NCBI RefSeq assembly: GCF_000717595.1
Contig: NZ_JNZO01000001.1
Location: 248,001 to 312,000 of the forward strand
Direction of reading: 5' to 3'
DNA: 64,000 bases
Source of the DNA: Streptomyces flavochromogenes
Lineage (GTDB): Bacteria; Actinomycetota; Actinomycetes; Streptomycetales; Streptomycetaceae
In this document: positions 1 to 8,229 of the stretch, piece after piece
How positions within the stretch are numbered: position 1 is the stretch's first letter
Layout: the number at the start of each line of letters is the position of its first letter
The notes under the pieces: generated by a model
What the model was told of the DNA's origin: nothing
Databases searched by the model: none
The model's input: the letters and a program-made list of their open reading frames with translations, nothing else
Position numbers and translations under genes: made by a program

Positions 1-231
1 GCCCCGCCAGGCCGCGAGGAAGACCTGCTGGCCGACGTCCTCCGCCTCCCGGGCATCGCCCAGGGTGCGGGCGGCGAGAGCGTGCACGAGGCCGTGCCAC
101 CGGGCGTGGGCGACGGCCAGACAGCGCTCGTCGCCGCTCACGAACCCGTCGGCGACCTCACGGTCGGACAGGGCGCGCGGCTCGCTCCCCAGCGGGGGCC
201 GGGTTTCGGTGTCGACGCTCGGTGCGGTCAT
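1..231 (-). CDS. ECF RNA polymerase sigma factor, N-terminal part (LitS-like), runs off the window
   Basis: The gene reads leftward and leaves the window, so only the first 77 codons (ATG at 231) are visible. They encode a sigma-70 region 2: a helix with GDERCLAVAHARWHGLVHAL, then the DAREAEDVGQQVFLAAW segment typical of ECF factors, where the polar DAxDxxQxxF core contacts RNA polymerase. It is divergent from a CarH/LitR-like MerR regulator that is itself followed by a photolyase. In Streptomyces coelicolor the light-responsive sigma factor LitS sits divergently beside LitR, so a LitS role is the best inference from context. Region 4 and any neighbouring carotenoid genes cannot be seen. Confidence 0.8.
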   Translation of the reverse strand, partial: MTAPSVDTETRPPLGSEPRALSDREVADGFVSGDERCLAVAHARWHGLVHALAARTLGDAREAEDVGQQVFLAAWRG

Positions 232-365
232 GGCGACTGCTCCTCTGGCCGGGACCGGCGGAGACCGGTCGGCGCGGGCGGGGTCCCCTCGCGGGGCACC
301 CCAAGGCTCCGCCCCGGCACGGCGCCCGCACCATTCGCAACGGTCGTGCGTCGTATCGTGGGCTC

Positions 366-1355
366 ATGACCGAACCCTCGCCGGGTCTCACCAGCGGCGC
401 GGTCGCGCGCCGCCTGGGTGTCGCACCCACCACCCTGCGTTCCTGGGACCGGCGCTACGGCATCGGCCCCGCCGCCCATCAGAGCGGCCGGCACCGCCGG
501 TGGAGCCCGGGCGACATCGCCGTCCTCCAGGAGATGTGCCGGCTGACGGCGTCCGGAGTTCCTCCGGCGGAGGCGGCCCGGGCCGCCCGGGCCGGAGCCG
601 TACCGGCCGCGCCCGCCGCCGGGGAGGCACCTGCCCGGCCCGCCGACCACGGACCGGCCCTCGGCGACGTCCGACGGGAGCTGCGGGGTCTGGGCCGCGC
701 GGCCGTCAGGCTGGACTCGGCGGCCATGGACGAGCTGCTGGACTCCGCGATCGCGCGGCACGGTCTGGTCACCGCGTGGGAGGAGGTGCTGGCGCCCGCC
801 CTGCATGCCGTGGGCCGCAAGTGGGAGACCTCGGAGGACCGCTACGTCGAGGTGGAGCACCTGTTGTCCTGGCACGTCTCGACGGCGCTGCGCCGGGTCG
901 GCTCGACGGGCCGTGCCGAGCCCCCGGGGGCGGGCACCCGCCCGGTCCTGCTCGCCTGCGTGCCGCACGAGCAGCACACCCTCCCGCTGGAGGCGCTCGC
1001 CGCGGGTCTGGCCGAACTCGGGGTGCCCACCCTGATGTTCGGGGCGGCGGTGCCGCCGGAGGCGCTCGACCAGGCGGTACGGAGGACGGGCCCCGCCGCG
1101 GTCGCGCTGTGGGCCCAGGCGCGCTCGACGGCGGACCACCCCCTGGCGCGCCACGTCGCCGACACCTCGTGGGGCGTCAGGGGCGCCCGGTCGCGGACGG
1201 CGGTCCTTCTCGCGGGACCCGGCTGGGCGGGCCGGACACCCGGACCGGGGATGCTGCGCCCCACGGGTCTGCGGGAGGCCCTGTCGCTGTTGCGCGGTCT
1301 GTGCGTCGCCGCACGGGACGGCGAGGGGGACGCCACCGCTTCGAGAGGCTCCTGA
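366..1355 (+). CDS. litR: MerR-family regulator with B12-binding domain (LitR/CarH-like)
   Basis: 329 residues from ATG 366. Residues 8-75 are a MerR winged helix-turn-helix (SGAVARRLGVAPTTLRSWDR, then YGIGP and GRHRRW). Residues 105-180 form a helical B12-cap domain with W153 and the adjacent pair E164-H165, matching the Trp and Glu-His that contact adenosylcobalamin in CarH. The Rossmann-like part follows (about 193-320) with HEQH ending in H204 at the place of the lower axial His of CarH. These residues argue that this protein binds adenosylcobalamin and acts as a light-released repressor. It is divergent from an ECF sigma gene and convergent with a photolyase gene, the LitR-LitS-Phr arrangement. 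An upstream in-frame GTG/ATG extension would overlap the divergent gene and is unlikely. Confidence 0.85.
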   Translation: MTEPSPGLTSGAVARRLGVAPTTLRSWDRRYGIGPAAHQSGRHRRWSPGDIAVLQEMCRLTASGVPPAEAARAARAGAVPAAPAAGEAPARPADHGPALGDVRRELRGLGRAAVRLDSAAMDELLDSAIARHGLVTAWEEVLAPALHAVGRKWETSEDRYVEVEHLLSWHVSTALRRVGSTGRAEPPGAGTRPVLLACVPHEQHTLPLEALAAGLAELGVPTLMFGAAVPPEALDQAVRRTGPAAVALWAQARSTADHPLARHVADTSWGVRGARSRTAVLLAGPGWAGRTPGPGMLRPTGLREALSLLRGLCVAARDGEGDATASRGS

Positions 1356-1377
1356 GCGGGCGCCGTCCGGCCCGCTC
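1354..1377. terminator. Hairpin between convergent litR and phr
   Basis: An 8-bp GC-rich stem (1354-1361 with 1370-1377, 8-nt loop) begins at the stop codon of the MerR gene and lies before the photolyase stop at 1404. There is no U-tract, as is usual for Streptomyces. It is a candidate shared terminator for both genes. Confidence 0.45.
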
Positions 1378-1403
1378 CCGGCGTCCGGCGCCCGGTTCGG
1401 GCC

Positions 1404-2786
1404 TCAGGCCCCCTGGTCCTTGCCCCGCGCCTGCCGGAAGCGGGCGAGGCCGTCGGAGAGTTCGACCACGGGGTCCGGGTAGTCGTACCGGGCGCGGTCG
1501 AGCCCGGGCAGCTTCCACGGCTCGTGGACCGCGGGGCCCTCGAGCCCGGCGAGTTCCGGCACCCATTTCCGTACGTACGCGCCGTCCGGGTCGTACCGCT
1601 TGCCCTGGATCACCGGGTTGAGCACCCGGTTGGGGCGGCTGTCGGTGCCCGTGCCGGCCATCCACTGCCAGTTGAGCTGGTTGTTGGCGACATCGCCGTC
1701 GACCAGCAGGTCCAGGAAGTGTCGCGCTCCCTCGCGCCAGTCGATGTACAGGGTCTTGGTCAGGAACGAGGCGGTGAGCAGCCGCCCCCGGTTGTGCATC
1801 CAGCCCTCGTGGGCGAGCTGCCGCATCGCGGCGTCGACGACGGGGTAGCCGGTGCGGCCCTCACGCCACGCCCGGAGGTCGGCGTCCGCCTCCTTCCCCC
1901 GCCGCCAGTGGTCGTGACGGGTGCGGTAGTCGTCCGCTGCGGCATCGGGGCGCGCGGCGAGGACCTGGTGGTGGAAGTCGCGCCAGCAGAGCTGGCGTAC
2001 GAACGCCTCGGCGCCCGCCCCGCCGCGCGACCGGGCCCGGTGGACCGCCTCGGTCGCCGAGACGGCGCCGAAGTGGAGGTACGGCGAGAGGCGGGACGTC
2101 GCGTCGCCCGCGAGGTCGTCGTGGCCTTCCTCGTACGCGTCGACGCCCCGTGCCAGCCAGGCGGCGAGCCGCCTCCGGCCCTCCTGCTCACCGCCGTCGG
2201 CGAGCCCTTCGGAGACGGTCGGGACGTCCGTGCGGGCGGGAAGGTCCTCGGAGCGGATGTCGCGGGGCGTCCGGACCACCCGCGGCGCCGCGAGCGGCTC
2301 CCGCAGCCGCTCGCGCGACCAGCGGCGGAAGTAGGGGGTGAAGACCGCGTAGTGGTCCGAGCCGTCCGGTGTCACGGCGCCCGTGGGCAGCGCGGTGACG
2401 ACGGCGTCGTGGACGTACAGACGCCGCCCGTCCGCCTCCAGGGCCCGACGGAGCCGGTCCTCACGGCGCCGGGAGAACCCGCTGCAGCCGGCCGCCATGT
2501 GGACGTCGTCGGCGTCGGCCTCGCGCACGACCGCGCCCACCTCCGCGACGGGGTCGCCCGAGCGCACCACGAGCCGGCCGCCGCGCTCGCGCAGTCCGGT
2601 GTCGAGGTCGGCGAGGCAGTCCGCGAGGAACGCGTCCCGGTTCGGCGCCCCGTGGCCCGCGCGGGCCACGGCCGGATCCCGCACGAACAGGGGGACGACC
2701 TCGTGCCCCCGGCCCAGCGCGGCGCGCAGCGGCGGGTGGTCGTGGACGCGGAGGTCCGAGGTGAACAGGACGACCGAGACGTTCAT
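1404..2786 (-). CDS. phr: Deoxyribodipyrimidine photolyase (DNA photolyase, cryptochrome family)
   Basis: 460 residues. It repairs UV cyclobutane pyrimidine dimers using light and reduced FAD. The N-terminal antenna domain begins MNVSVVLFTSDLRVHDHPPL, the classic photolyase opening. The C-terminal FAD domain shows the expected signatures: SRLSPYLHFGAVSA, LCWRDFHHQVL, GRTGYPVVDAAMRQL, GWMHNRGRLLTASFL and the DGDVANNQLNWQWMAGTGTD block that holds FAD and the dimer. Length is normal for class I enzymes. It lies 79 nt downstream of the SDR-DUF2867 gene on the same strand and faces the LitR-like regulator, so light/B12-controlled expression is likely by analogy with known litR loci. Confidence 0.95.
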   Translation of the reverse strand: MNVSVVLFTSDLRVHDHPPLRAALGRGHEVVPLFVRDPAVARAGHGAPNRDAFLADCLADLDTGLRERGGRLVVRSGDPVAEVGAVVREADADDVHMAAGCSGFSRRREDRLRRALEADGRRLYVHDAVVTALPTGAVTPDGSDHYAVFTPYFRRWSRERLREPLAAPRVVRTPRDIRSEDLPARTDVPTVSEGLADGGEQEGRRRLAAWLARGVDAYEEGHDDLAGDATSRLSPYLHFGAVSATEAVHRARSRGGAGAEAFVRQLCWRDFHHQVLAARPDAAADDYRTRHDHWRRGKEADADLRAWREGRTGYPVVDAAMRQLAHEGWMHNRGRLLTASFLTKTLYIDWREGARHFLDLLVDGDVANNQLNWQWMAGTGTDSRPNRVLNPVIQGKRYDPDGAYVRKWVPELAGLEGPAVHEPWKLPGLDRARYDYPDPVVELSDGLARFRQARGKDQGA

Positions 2787-2865
2787 GGCACCGCTCCTGG
2801 CATGGGGACACCGACCGGCTCGGCGGAGCGCCTGCCCGGTGGGTCGCTGTACTGACGTGCTGAGG

Positions 2866-4470
2866 TCATTCGCCCTGCCGGGGCGGGCCGGATGCGGGCG
2901 CCGGGGCGGATGCGGACGGCGAAGCGGGTGACGAGCCGGAATCCGGCGCGGGGCCTGCGGCCTCCGCCGCCTCGCTCGCCTCCGCCGTCAGCGCGATGTT
3001 GCGGGCCATGCCGCCGAAGACCACGGCGTGGAACGGCGCGACGCTCCACCAGTAGGCGTGGCCCGCCAGGCCGTGGGGGTGGAACAGGGCCCGCTGCCGG
3101 TAGCGGGTGTGCCCGCTGTCGTCACGCTCGGCGTACATCTCCAGCCAGGCGAGGCCGGGGAGCCTCATCTCGGCGCGCAGCCGCAGCAGCCGGCCCCGTT
3201 CGATCTCCTCCACCCGCCAGAAGTCCAGCGAGTCCCCGGCTCTCAGGTGCAGGGCGTCGCGTCGGCCCCGGCGCAGACCGACGCCTCCGACGAGCCGGTC
3301 GAGCCAGCCGCGGACGGCCCAGGCGAGGGGGAAGGAGTACCAGCCGTTCTCCCCGCCGACGCCCTCGACGACCCGCCACAGGGCCTGTGGTGACGCGCCG
3401 ACGGTGAGTTCGCGCTCGTCGGTGTAGAGGCTGCCGCCCGCCCAGTCGGGGTCGGTGGGCAGGGGGTCGCTCGGCGCGCCGGGCACCGAGGCGGAGGACC
3501 AGCGGGTGGTCGTCTTCGCCTCGCGGACCCGCTGGAGGGCGAGGGCGAGCGCCCGCTCGAAGGAGAGCGGGGCGTCGGGCGGGTCGGGCACCCAGTCGGC
3601 GATGTCGTGCTCGTCGCAGACGACCTCGTAGCGGAGCGACTCGGCCAGCGGGCGGGCGATGGACCGGGGCACCGGCGTGACGAGGCCGATCCAGTGGCTG
3701 GAGAGCCTGGGGGTGAGGACCGGCACGGGGAAGATGAGCCGCCGGGGCAGTCCGGCGACGGCGGCGTAGCGGCGCATCATGCCGAGGTACGTGAGGATGT
3801 CGGGGCCGCCGATGTCGAAGGTCCGGCTGACCTCGGCGGGCATCCGCGCGCTGCCGACCAGGTAGCGCAGGACGTCCCGGACGGCGATCGGCTGGATCCG
3901 GGTGCGGACCCAGCTCGGGGTGACCATCACGGGCAGGCGCTCGGTGAGGTAGCGGAGCATCTCGAACGAGGCCGAGCCGGAGCCGATGATCACGGCGGCT
4001 CGGAGCACCGTGGTGGGAACCCCGGAATCCAGGAGGATGCGGCCCACCTCGGCGCGTGACCGCAGGTGCGGCGAGAGCTCTCGGTCGGGCACCCCGCGTG
4101 GGGTGAGGCCGCCGAGGTAGACGATGCGGCCGACACCGGCGGCGCGGGCCGCTCGGGCGAAGTTCAGGGCGGCCGTGCGGTCGGTGCGCTCGAAGCCGCG
4201 TCCGGCGCCCAGGGCGTGCACCAGGTAGTAGGCGACGTCGACGTCTCGGAAGGCGGGACCGAGGGTCTCGGCGTCGGTGACGTCGCCCCGGACGATCTCC
4301 ACCTCCCCGGCCCAGGGGTGGTCGCGCAGTTTCGCGGGGGTACGGGCCAGGCACCGCACCCGGAAACCCGCCTCCAGGAGTTCGGGGACGAGGCGGCCGC
4401 CGATGTAGCCGCTGGCGCCGGTGACCAGGCACAGCGGTCCCGGGGTCTCGTGCCCTGACGCGTCGCTCAT
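2866..4470 (-). CDS. SDR-type NAD(P)-binding protein with C-terminal DUF2867 domain
   Basis: 534 residues from ATG 4470, preceded by GGAG. Residues 12-300 form an atypical short-chain dehydrogenase/epimerase Rossmann domain (LCLVTGASGYIGGRLV glycine motif, then GDVTDAETLGPAF). Residues about 335-500 form a DUF2867 domain (from SLYTDERELTVGASPQALWRVVEGVGG to HPHGLAGHAYWWSVAPFH), a START/SRPBCC-like fold. The tail is Ser/Ala/Pro-rich and probably disordered. The substrate is unknown. Proteins of this architecture are often found beside photolyases in actinobacteria, and here it is probably co-transcribed with phr. It is divergent from a MarR gene. Confidence 0.85.
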   Translation of the reverse strand: MSDASGHETPGPLCLVTGASGYIGGRLVPELLEAGFRVRCLARTPAKLRDHPWAGEVEIVRGDVTDAETLGPAFRDVDVAYYLVHALGAGRGFERTDRTAALNFARAARAAGVGRIVYLGGLTPRGVPDRELSPHLRSRAEVGRILLDSGVPTTVLRAAVIIGSGSASFEMLRYLTERLPVMVTPSWVRTRIQPIAVRDVLRYLVGSARMPAEVSRTFDIGGPDILTYLGMMRRYAAVAGLPRRLIFPVPVLTPRLSSHWIGLVTPVPRSIARPLAESLRYEVVCDEHDIADWVPDPPDAPLSFERALALALQRVREAKTTTRWSSASVPGAPSDPLPTDPDWAGGSLYTDERELTVGASPQALWRVVEGVGGENGWYSFPLAWAVRGWLDRLVGGVGLRRGRRDALHLRAGDSLDFWRVEEIERGRLLRLRAEMRLPGLAWLEMYAERDDSGHTRYRQRALFHPHGLAGHAYWWSVAPFHAVVFGGMARNIALTAEASEAAEAAGPAPDSGSSPASPSASAPAPASGPPRQGE

Positions 4471-4603
4471 GGATCTGCTCCGTTCCGCTGTCCGGGGGAG
4501 GGCGCCGCGCTCCCCCACCGGCCGGGGGTTCGGCTTCCTCCTGGTTCTCTTCCGGAGGTGCGGCCGCCGCGGATGCACCGGCCGGTTTCTATAGGCTGAT
4601 CGT

Positions 4604-5098
4604 GTGGCCAGTACAGAGGAACCCGAGACCGGTGGGACCGCGCCCGCGCGCGTGACGGGTGATGCGCAGAGCTTCGCCCGCGCACTGCGGCGGACGAACG
4701 GTGAGATCAACCGTCTGGTCCATGGTTTCGCGCTCGCGCAGGGGCTGCATCCCACGGACGTGCAGGCGCTCTCGGTCGTCCTGGACAGCCCGGAGCCACT
4801 GACGCCGGGTCGGCTGCGGGAGCACCTGGGTCTGACCTCGGGGGCGGTCACGGCCTGCCTCGACCGGCTCGAACGGGCCGGGCACATCCGCCGCTCCCGG
4901 GAGAGCGCCGATCGCAGGGTCGTCCATGTGCACTACGTGGAGGGGGCGAAGGCCGCCGCGCGCAGCTACTTCATGCCGTTGGCGCAGGCGGCGGAGCGGG
5001 CCCGGCTGCGGTTCGACGCGGAGGAGCTGGCTGTGGCCGTGCGCTTCCTCGACGCGTTGAACGAGGAGCTCGGCGACCTGCACGTCCCCCGCCGCTGA
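4604..5098 (+). CDS. MarR-family transcriptional regulator
   Basis: 164 residues from GTG 4604. The winged helix-turn-helix spans about residues 60-125: LTPGRLREHLGLTSGAVTACLDRLERAGHI is the recognition segment and RSRESADRRVVHVHY is the wing with the usual DRR. The flanking helices mediate dimerisation. A TATAGG element ends 7 nt before the GTG, so the message may be leaderless. It sits divergent from the SDR gene and directly upstream of an MMPL exporter whose leader carries inverted repeats, a common repressor-pump arrangement; the MMPL gene is the likely target. Confidence 0.9.
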   Translation: MASTEEPETGGTAPARVTGDAQSFARALRRTNGEINRLVHGFALAQGLHPTDVQALSVVLDSPEPLTPGRLREHLGLTSGAVTACLDRLERAGHIRRSRESADRRVVHVHYVEGAKAAARSYFMPLAQAAERARLRFDAEELAVAVRFLDALNEELGDLHVPRR

Positions 5099-5178
5099 CC
5101 CGCGCCGCCGGCGGAGGCGTTCGGCGCCCCGGCGAGTCCGGGTGCCCCCTGCCCCCTCGCGCGGCTTCTCCATGGTTC

Positions 5179-5216
5179 AATCTCTCTCAATCATTGAGAT
5201 TCTTTTTCCTTGAGAT
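5179..5216. promoter_or_regulatory. Nested inverted repeats, candidate MarR operator before the MMPL gene
   Basis: An AT-rich island in otherwise GC-rich DNA. CTCAAT-C-ATTGAG is a perfect 13-bp palindrome at 5186-5198, nested inside AATCTC (5179-5184) and GAGATT (5196-5201). TTGAGAT recurs as a direct repeat at 5194 and 5210. TTGAGA at 5194-5199 could serve as a -35 element, which would place the palindrome across the promoter of the exporter gene. Binding by the adjacent MarR protein is inferred. Confidence 0.55.
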
Positions 5217-5255
5217 ACTTCGTCCATGTCGAGAGACCCCTGCCCTGGAGTCCGC

Positions 5256-7385
5256 ATGCCCCGCCCCACACGATGGGCCGCCCGACTGCTGCCCCTCGTC
5301 CTGCTCGTCCTCTGGCTCGCCGTCGGCGGCGGGCTCGGCCCGTACGCGGGCAAGCTCGGCGAGGTGGCCACGAACGATCAGGCCGCCTTCCTCCCCCGCA
5401 GTGCCGAGTCCACCCGGGTGATCGAGGCCCAGCGGGCCTTCCGTCAGGACGAGACGCTTCCCGCACTCGTCGTCTGGACCTCACCGGGCGGCGGACCGAT
5501 CGACCCCGGGACCCGGGCCGCCGCCACCCGCGCGCTGGCCACGCTCACCGGGCAGCCCGGTGTCGTCGGCACCCCGACCCCGGCCCTCCCCTCCGACGAC
5601 GGGGAGGCCCTGCGCGGGGTCGTACAGCTCCGCCCGGACCTCGGCGAGGAGCTGACGCCCACGCTCCAGGCGATCGACCGGGCGGCCGCATCGGTGCCCG
5701 GGACGACCGTCTGGCTCGCGGGTCCCGCCGCCACCCAGGCCGACCTGTCGGACGCCTTCGCCGGCATCGACGGGCTGCTGCTCGCGGTCGCCCTGGTCAC
5801 CGTGCTGCTCATCCTGCTCCTGGTGTACCGCAGTGTGCTGCTGCCCCTGATCATCATCGTCGGCGCGGTGCTCTCGCTCGCCCTCGCCTGCGCCGTCGTG
5901 TACGTGCTCGCCGACCACGACGTCGTCCGGGTCGACGGACAGGTCCAGGGCATCCTGTCGATCCTGGTCATCGGCGCCGCCACCGACTACGCGCTGCTCC
6001 TCGCCGCCCGCTACCGCGAGGAACTCGCCGGACGCGACGGAGAGCGCGTCCCGGCCATGCGCGCGGCGCTGCGCCAGTCCGCCGGCCCCATCACGGCCAG
6101 CGCGGCCACCGTGGCACTCGCCCTGCTCGCGCTGCTGTTCAGCGATCTGACGAACAACCGGGCGCTCGGCCCGGTGGGCGCCATCGGCATCGTCTGCGCC
6201 GTACTGAGCACGCTCACCTTCCTGCCCGCCGTCCTGGTCCTGCTCGGCCGCGCGGCGTACTGGCCCTCCCGGCCGCAGGCCTCCGAGGCCGGGGGCGGCG
6301 GCCACGGCATCTGGCGTCGCGTGGCCGCGCTGGTGGACCGTGCTCCGCGCAAGGTGTGGGCGGTGACGCTCGCCGGACTCCTCGCCTGTGCCGCCTTCGC
6401 CCCGGTCCTGGAGTCCAAGGGGGTTCCGCTCGACGAGATCTTCGTCAACGACGCCCCGTCCGTCGCCGCTCAGGAGCAGCTCGGACGCCACTTCCCCGGC
6501 GGCGCCGGCAACCCGGCGATCGTCATCGCCGACGCGGACGCGGCGGCCCGGGTGACCGCTGCGGCCGAGCGGGTCGAGGGGGTGGACTCGGCCACCGCCG
6601 TCACCGCCTCCGGCCGCCCGGGGGCCGGAGCGCCGCTGGTCGTCGACGGACGCGTCCGGATCGACGTCACCCTGGCCGACGCCGCCGACAGCGACGCCGC
6701 CAAGGCGGCGGTCGCCCGGCTCCGCGCGTCCGTGCACGCGGTGCCGGGGGCGGACGCCCTCGTCGGCGGCTACACGGCACAGCGGTACGACACCCAGCGG
6801 ACCGCCGAGCGCGACCGGATGCTGATCGTGCCGGTGGTGCTCGCCGTCATCCTGGCCATCCTCGTAATCCTCCTCCGCTCCGTCCTGATGCCGTTGCTGC
6901 TCGTGGCCACGGTGGCGCTGAACTTCCTCGCCACCCTCGGGGTCTCGGCCCTGGTCTTCCGGCACGTCTTCGGCTTCAGCGGCACGGACTCCTCGGTCCC
7001 GCTCTACGGATTCGTGTTCCTGGTCGCGCTCGGCGTGGACTACAACATCTTCCTGATGTCCCGGGTGCGGGAGGAGTCGCTGCGGCACGGGGTCCGCGAG
7101 GGCGTCCTGCGCGGACTGACCGCGACCGGCGGTGTCATCACGTCCGCCGGTGTGGTGCTGGCCGCCACGTTCGCGGCGCTGGGCGTCATTCCGCTCGCCT
7201 TCCTGGTGCAGATCGCCTTCATCGTCGCGTTCGGCGTCCTCCTGGACACCCTCGTCGTCCGCTCGCTGCTCGTGCCCGCGCTCGTACGGGACCTCGGCCC
7301 CGTCGCGTGGTGGCCCGGCGCGCTCAGCCGGGAGGCGACGGGGCCGGAGGGCGGTGCCTCCCGGAAGAACGCGTCCGCTACTTAG
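5256..7385 (+). CDS. MMPL-family (RND-type) membrane exporter
   Basis: About 709 residues using ATG 5256, chosen because GGAG lies 5 nt upstream; an in-frame ATG at 5226 would add ten residues without a ribosome site. The layout is typical: one N-terminal membrane helix, an extracytoplasmic domain, a helix bundle (about 180-340), a second loop domain and a second bundle (about 515-690), with the GxxxDY motif twice (IGAATDYALLLAARYREE and ALGVDYNIFLMSRVREE). Proton-driven export of a hydrophobic compound or lipid is expected; the substrate is unknown. Its stop overlaps the convergent FAS1 gene by 8 bp. Probably controlled by the upstream MarR regulator. Confidence 0.92.
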   Translation: MPRPTRWAARLLPLVLLVLWLAVGGGLGPYAGKLGEVATNDQAAFLPRSAESTRVIEAQRAFRQDETLPALVVWTSPGGGPIDPGTRAAATRALATLTGQPGVVGTPTPALPSDDGEALRGVVQLRPDLGEELTPTLQAIDRAAASVPGTTVWLAGPAATQADLSDAFAGIDGLLLAVALVTVLLILLLVYRSVLLPLIIIVGAVLSLALACAVVYVLADHDVVRVDGQVQGILSILVIGAATDYALLLAARYREELAGRDGERVPAMRAALRQSAGPITASAATVALALLALLFSDLTNNRALGPVGAIGIVCAVLSTLTFLPAVLVLLGRAAYWPSRPQASEAGGGGHGIWRRVAALVDRAPRKVWAVTLAGLLACAAFAPVLESKGVPLDEIFVNDAPSVAAQEQLGRHFPGGAGNPAIVIADADAAARVTAAAERVEGVDSATAVTASGRPGAGAPLVVDGRVRIDVTLADAADSDAAKAAVARLRASVHAVPGADALVGGYTAQRYDTQRTAERDRMLIVPVVLAVILAILVILLRSVLMPLLLVATVALNFLATLGVSALVFRHVFGFSGTDSSVPLYGFVFLVALGVDYNIFLMSRVREESLRHGVREGVLRGLTATGGVITSAGVVLAATFAALGVIPLAFLVQIAFIVAFGVLLDTLVVRSLLVPALVRDLGPVAWWPGALSREATGPEGGASRKNASAT

Positions 7386-8007
7386 GCATCAGCACCGTGT
7401 CGACGATGTAGACGGTGGCGTTGGCCGTGGGGACGTTGCCGCAGACCACCTTCGCGGAGTCGTCGACCGTGAAGGACTCGCCGGAGCCTTCGGTGGTCAG
7501 GCTGCCCTTCTGGAGGGTCTCGAAGGAGCCGTTCTCCAGCTGCTTCGGGGTCAGCTTCCGGCCCACGACGTGGTACGTGAGGATGTCCGTCAGCATCGCC
7601 TTGTCGGCGAGGACCTTGTCCAGATCGGCCTTCGGGATCTTGGCGAAGGCGGCGTCGGTCGGCGCGAACACCGTGATGTTCTCGGCGTTGTTCAGCGTGT
7701 CGACGAGCCCTGCCTGCTTGACGGCGGTGACCAGCGTCGACAGCTCGGGGTTGTTCGAGGCGGCGGTGGCGACCGGGTCCTTGGCCATGCCGTCGAAGGA
7801 GCCGGCGCCGTCCTTCGGCACCGAGGCGCACCCGGGGCCGAAGGGGCCGTCGGCCGTCGTGGCGGTCGCCGTCGACTGCGAGGACGCCGCCGCGGGGGCC
7901 GCCGCTCCGTCACCGCTCGCCTCGGCCGAACAGGCGGTCAGGCCCAGCGGCAGCAGCACGGCGGCGGTCACGGCGACGGTGGCGCGACGGAAGGTCTGGG
8001 TGTTCAT
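7378..8007 (-). CDS. FAS1 (fasciclin) domain lipoprotein, MPT83-like
   Basis: 209 residues. The signal peptide ends in the lipobox LTAC (Cys about 26), followed by an Ala/Ser/Thr linker and one FAS1 domain (about 75-209) with the H1 box NITVFAPTDAAFAKIP, the central YHVV and the H2-like ATVYIVDTVLMPK at the end. It is divergent from a sigK/rskA pair. In Mycobacterium tuberculosis SigK and RskA control the FAS1 proteins MPT70 and MPT83, so this looks like the same module. FAS1 proteins act outside the membrane, often in adhesion; the specific role here is unknown. The stop overlaps the convergent exporter gene. Confidence 0.92.
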   Translation of the reverse strand: MNTQTFRRATVAVTAAVLLPLGLTACSAEASGDGAAAPAAASSQSTATATTADGPFGPGCASVPKDGAGSFDGMAKDPVATAASNNPELSTLVTAVKQAGLVDTLNNAENITVFAPTDAAFAKIPKADLDKVLADKAMLTDILTYHVVGRKLTPKQLENGSFETLQKGSLTTEGSGESFTVDDSAKVVCGNVPTANATVYIVDTVLMPK

Positions 8008-8054
8008 GATCACTCCTGGGGCTTCGGGTCCGCCGGCCGGCGACCCGTCGGGCG

Positions 8055-8101
8055 TCATTCGGTGCGCGGCTGCGTCCGGACGGCTCTGCTCACCCGAATG
8101 A
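8055..8101. promoter_or_regulatory. Mirror-image promoters for the FAS1 gene and sigK
   Basis: The octamer CCGAATGA occurs once on each strand, at 8094-8101 reading right and at 8062-8055 reading left, around a central CGTCCGGACG palindrome at 8073-8082. The distance from the centre is about 16 nt on both sides. A CCGAAT-like -10 element is what I recall for mycobacterial SigK promoters. The leftward copy is 48 nt before the FAS1 start; the rightward copy is about 128 nt before sigK. The symmetry suggests a shared -35 region and co-regulation by SigK. Confidence 0.5.
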
Positions 8102-8229
8102 GTGATGAGGATCGGCCGCCGCGCCTCGGCCGGCGGAGCTCTGCGGAATAGCCTCCGGCGCGACCCGTCCGCCGGGCCGCCGGCTCCGAACACCTCCTGT
8201 ACTCGAGTGATTCCTGGAGGAGACCGCCG

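Noticed and set aside
65..1621. Long plus-strand frame across the MerR gene
   Set aside because: Arg/Pro-rich translation with no homology; the MerR frame starting at 366 explains the same DNA.
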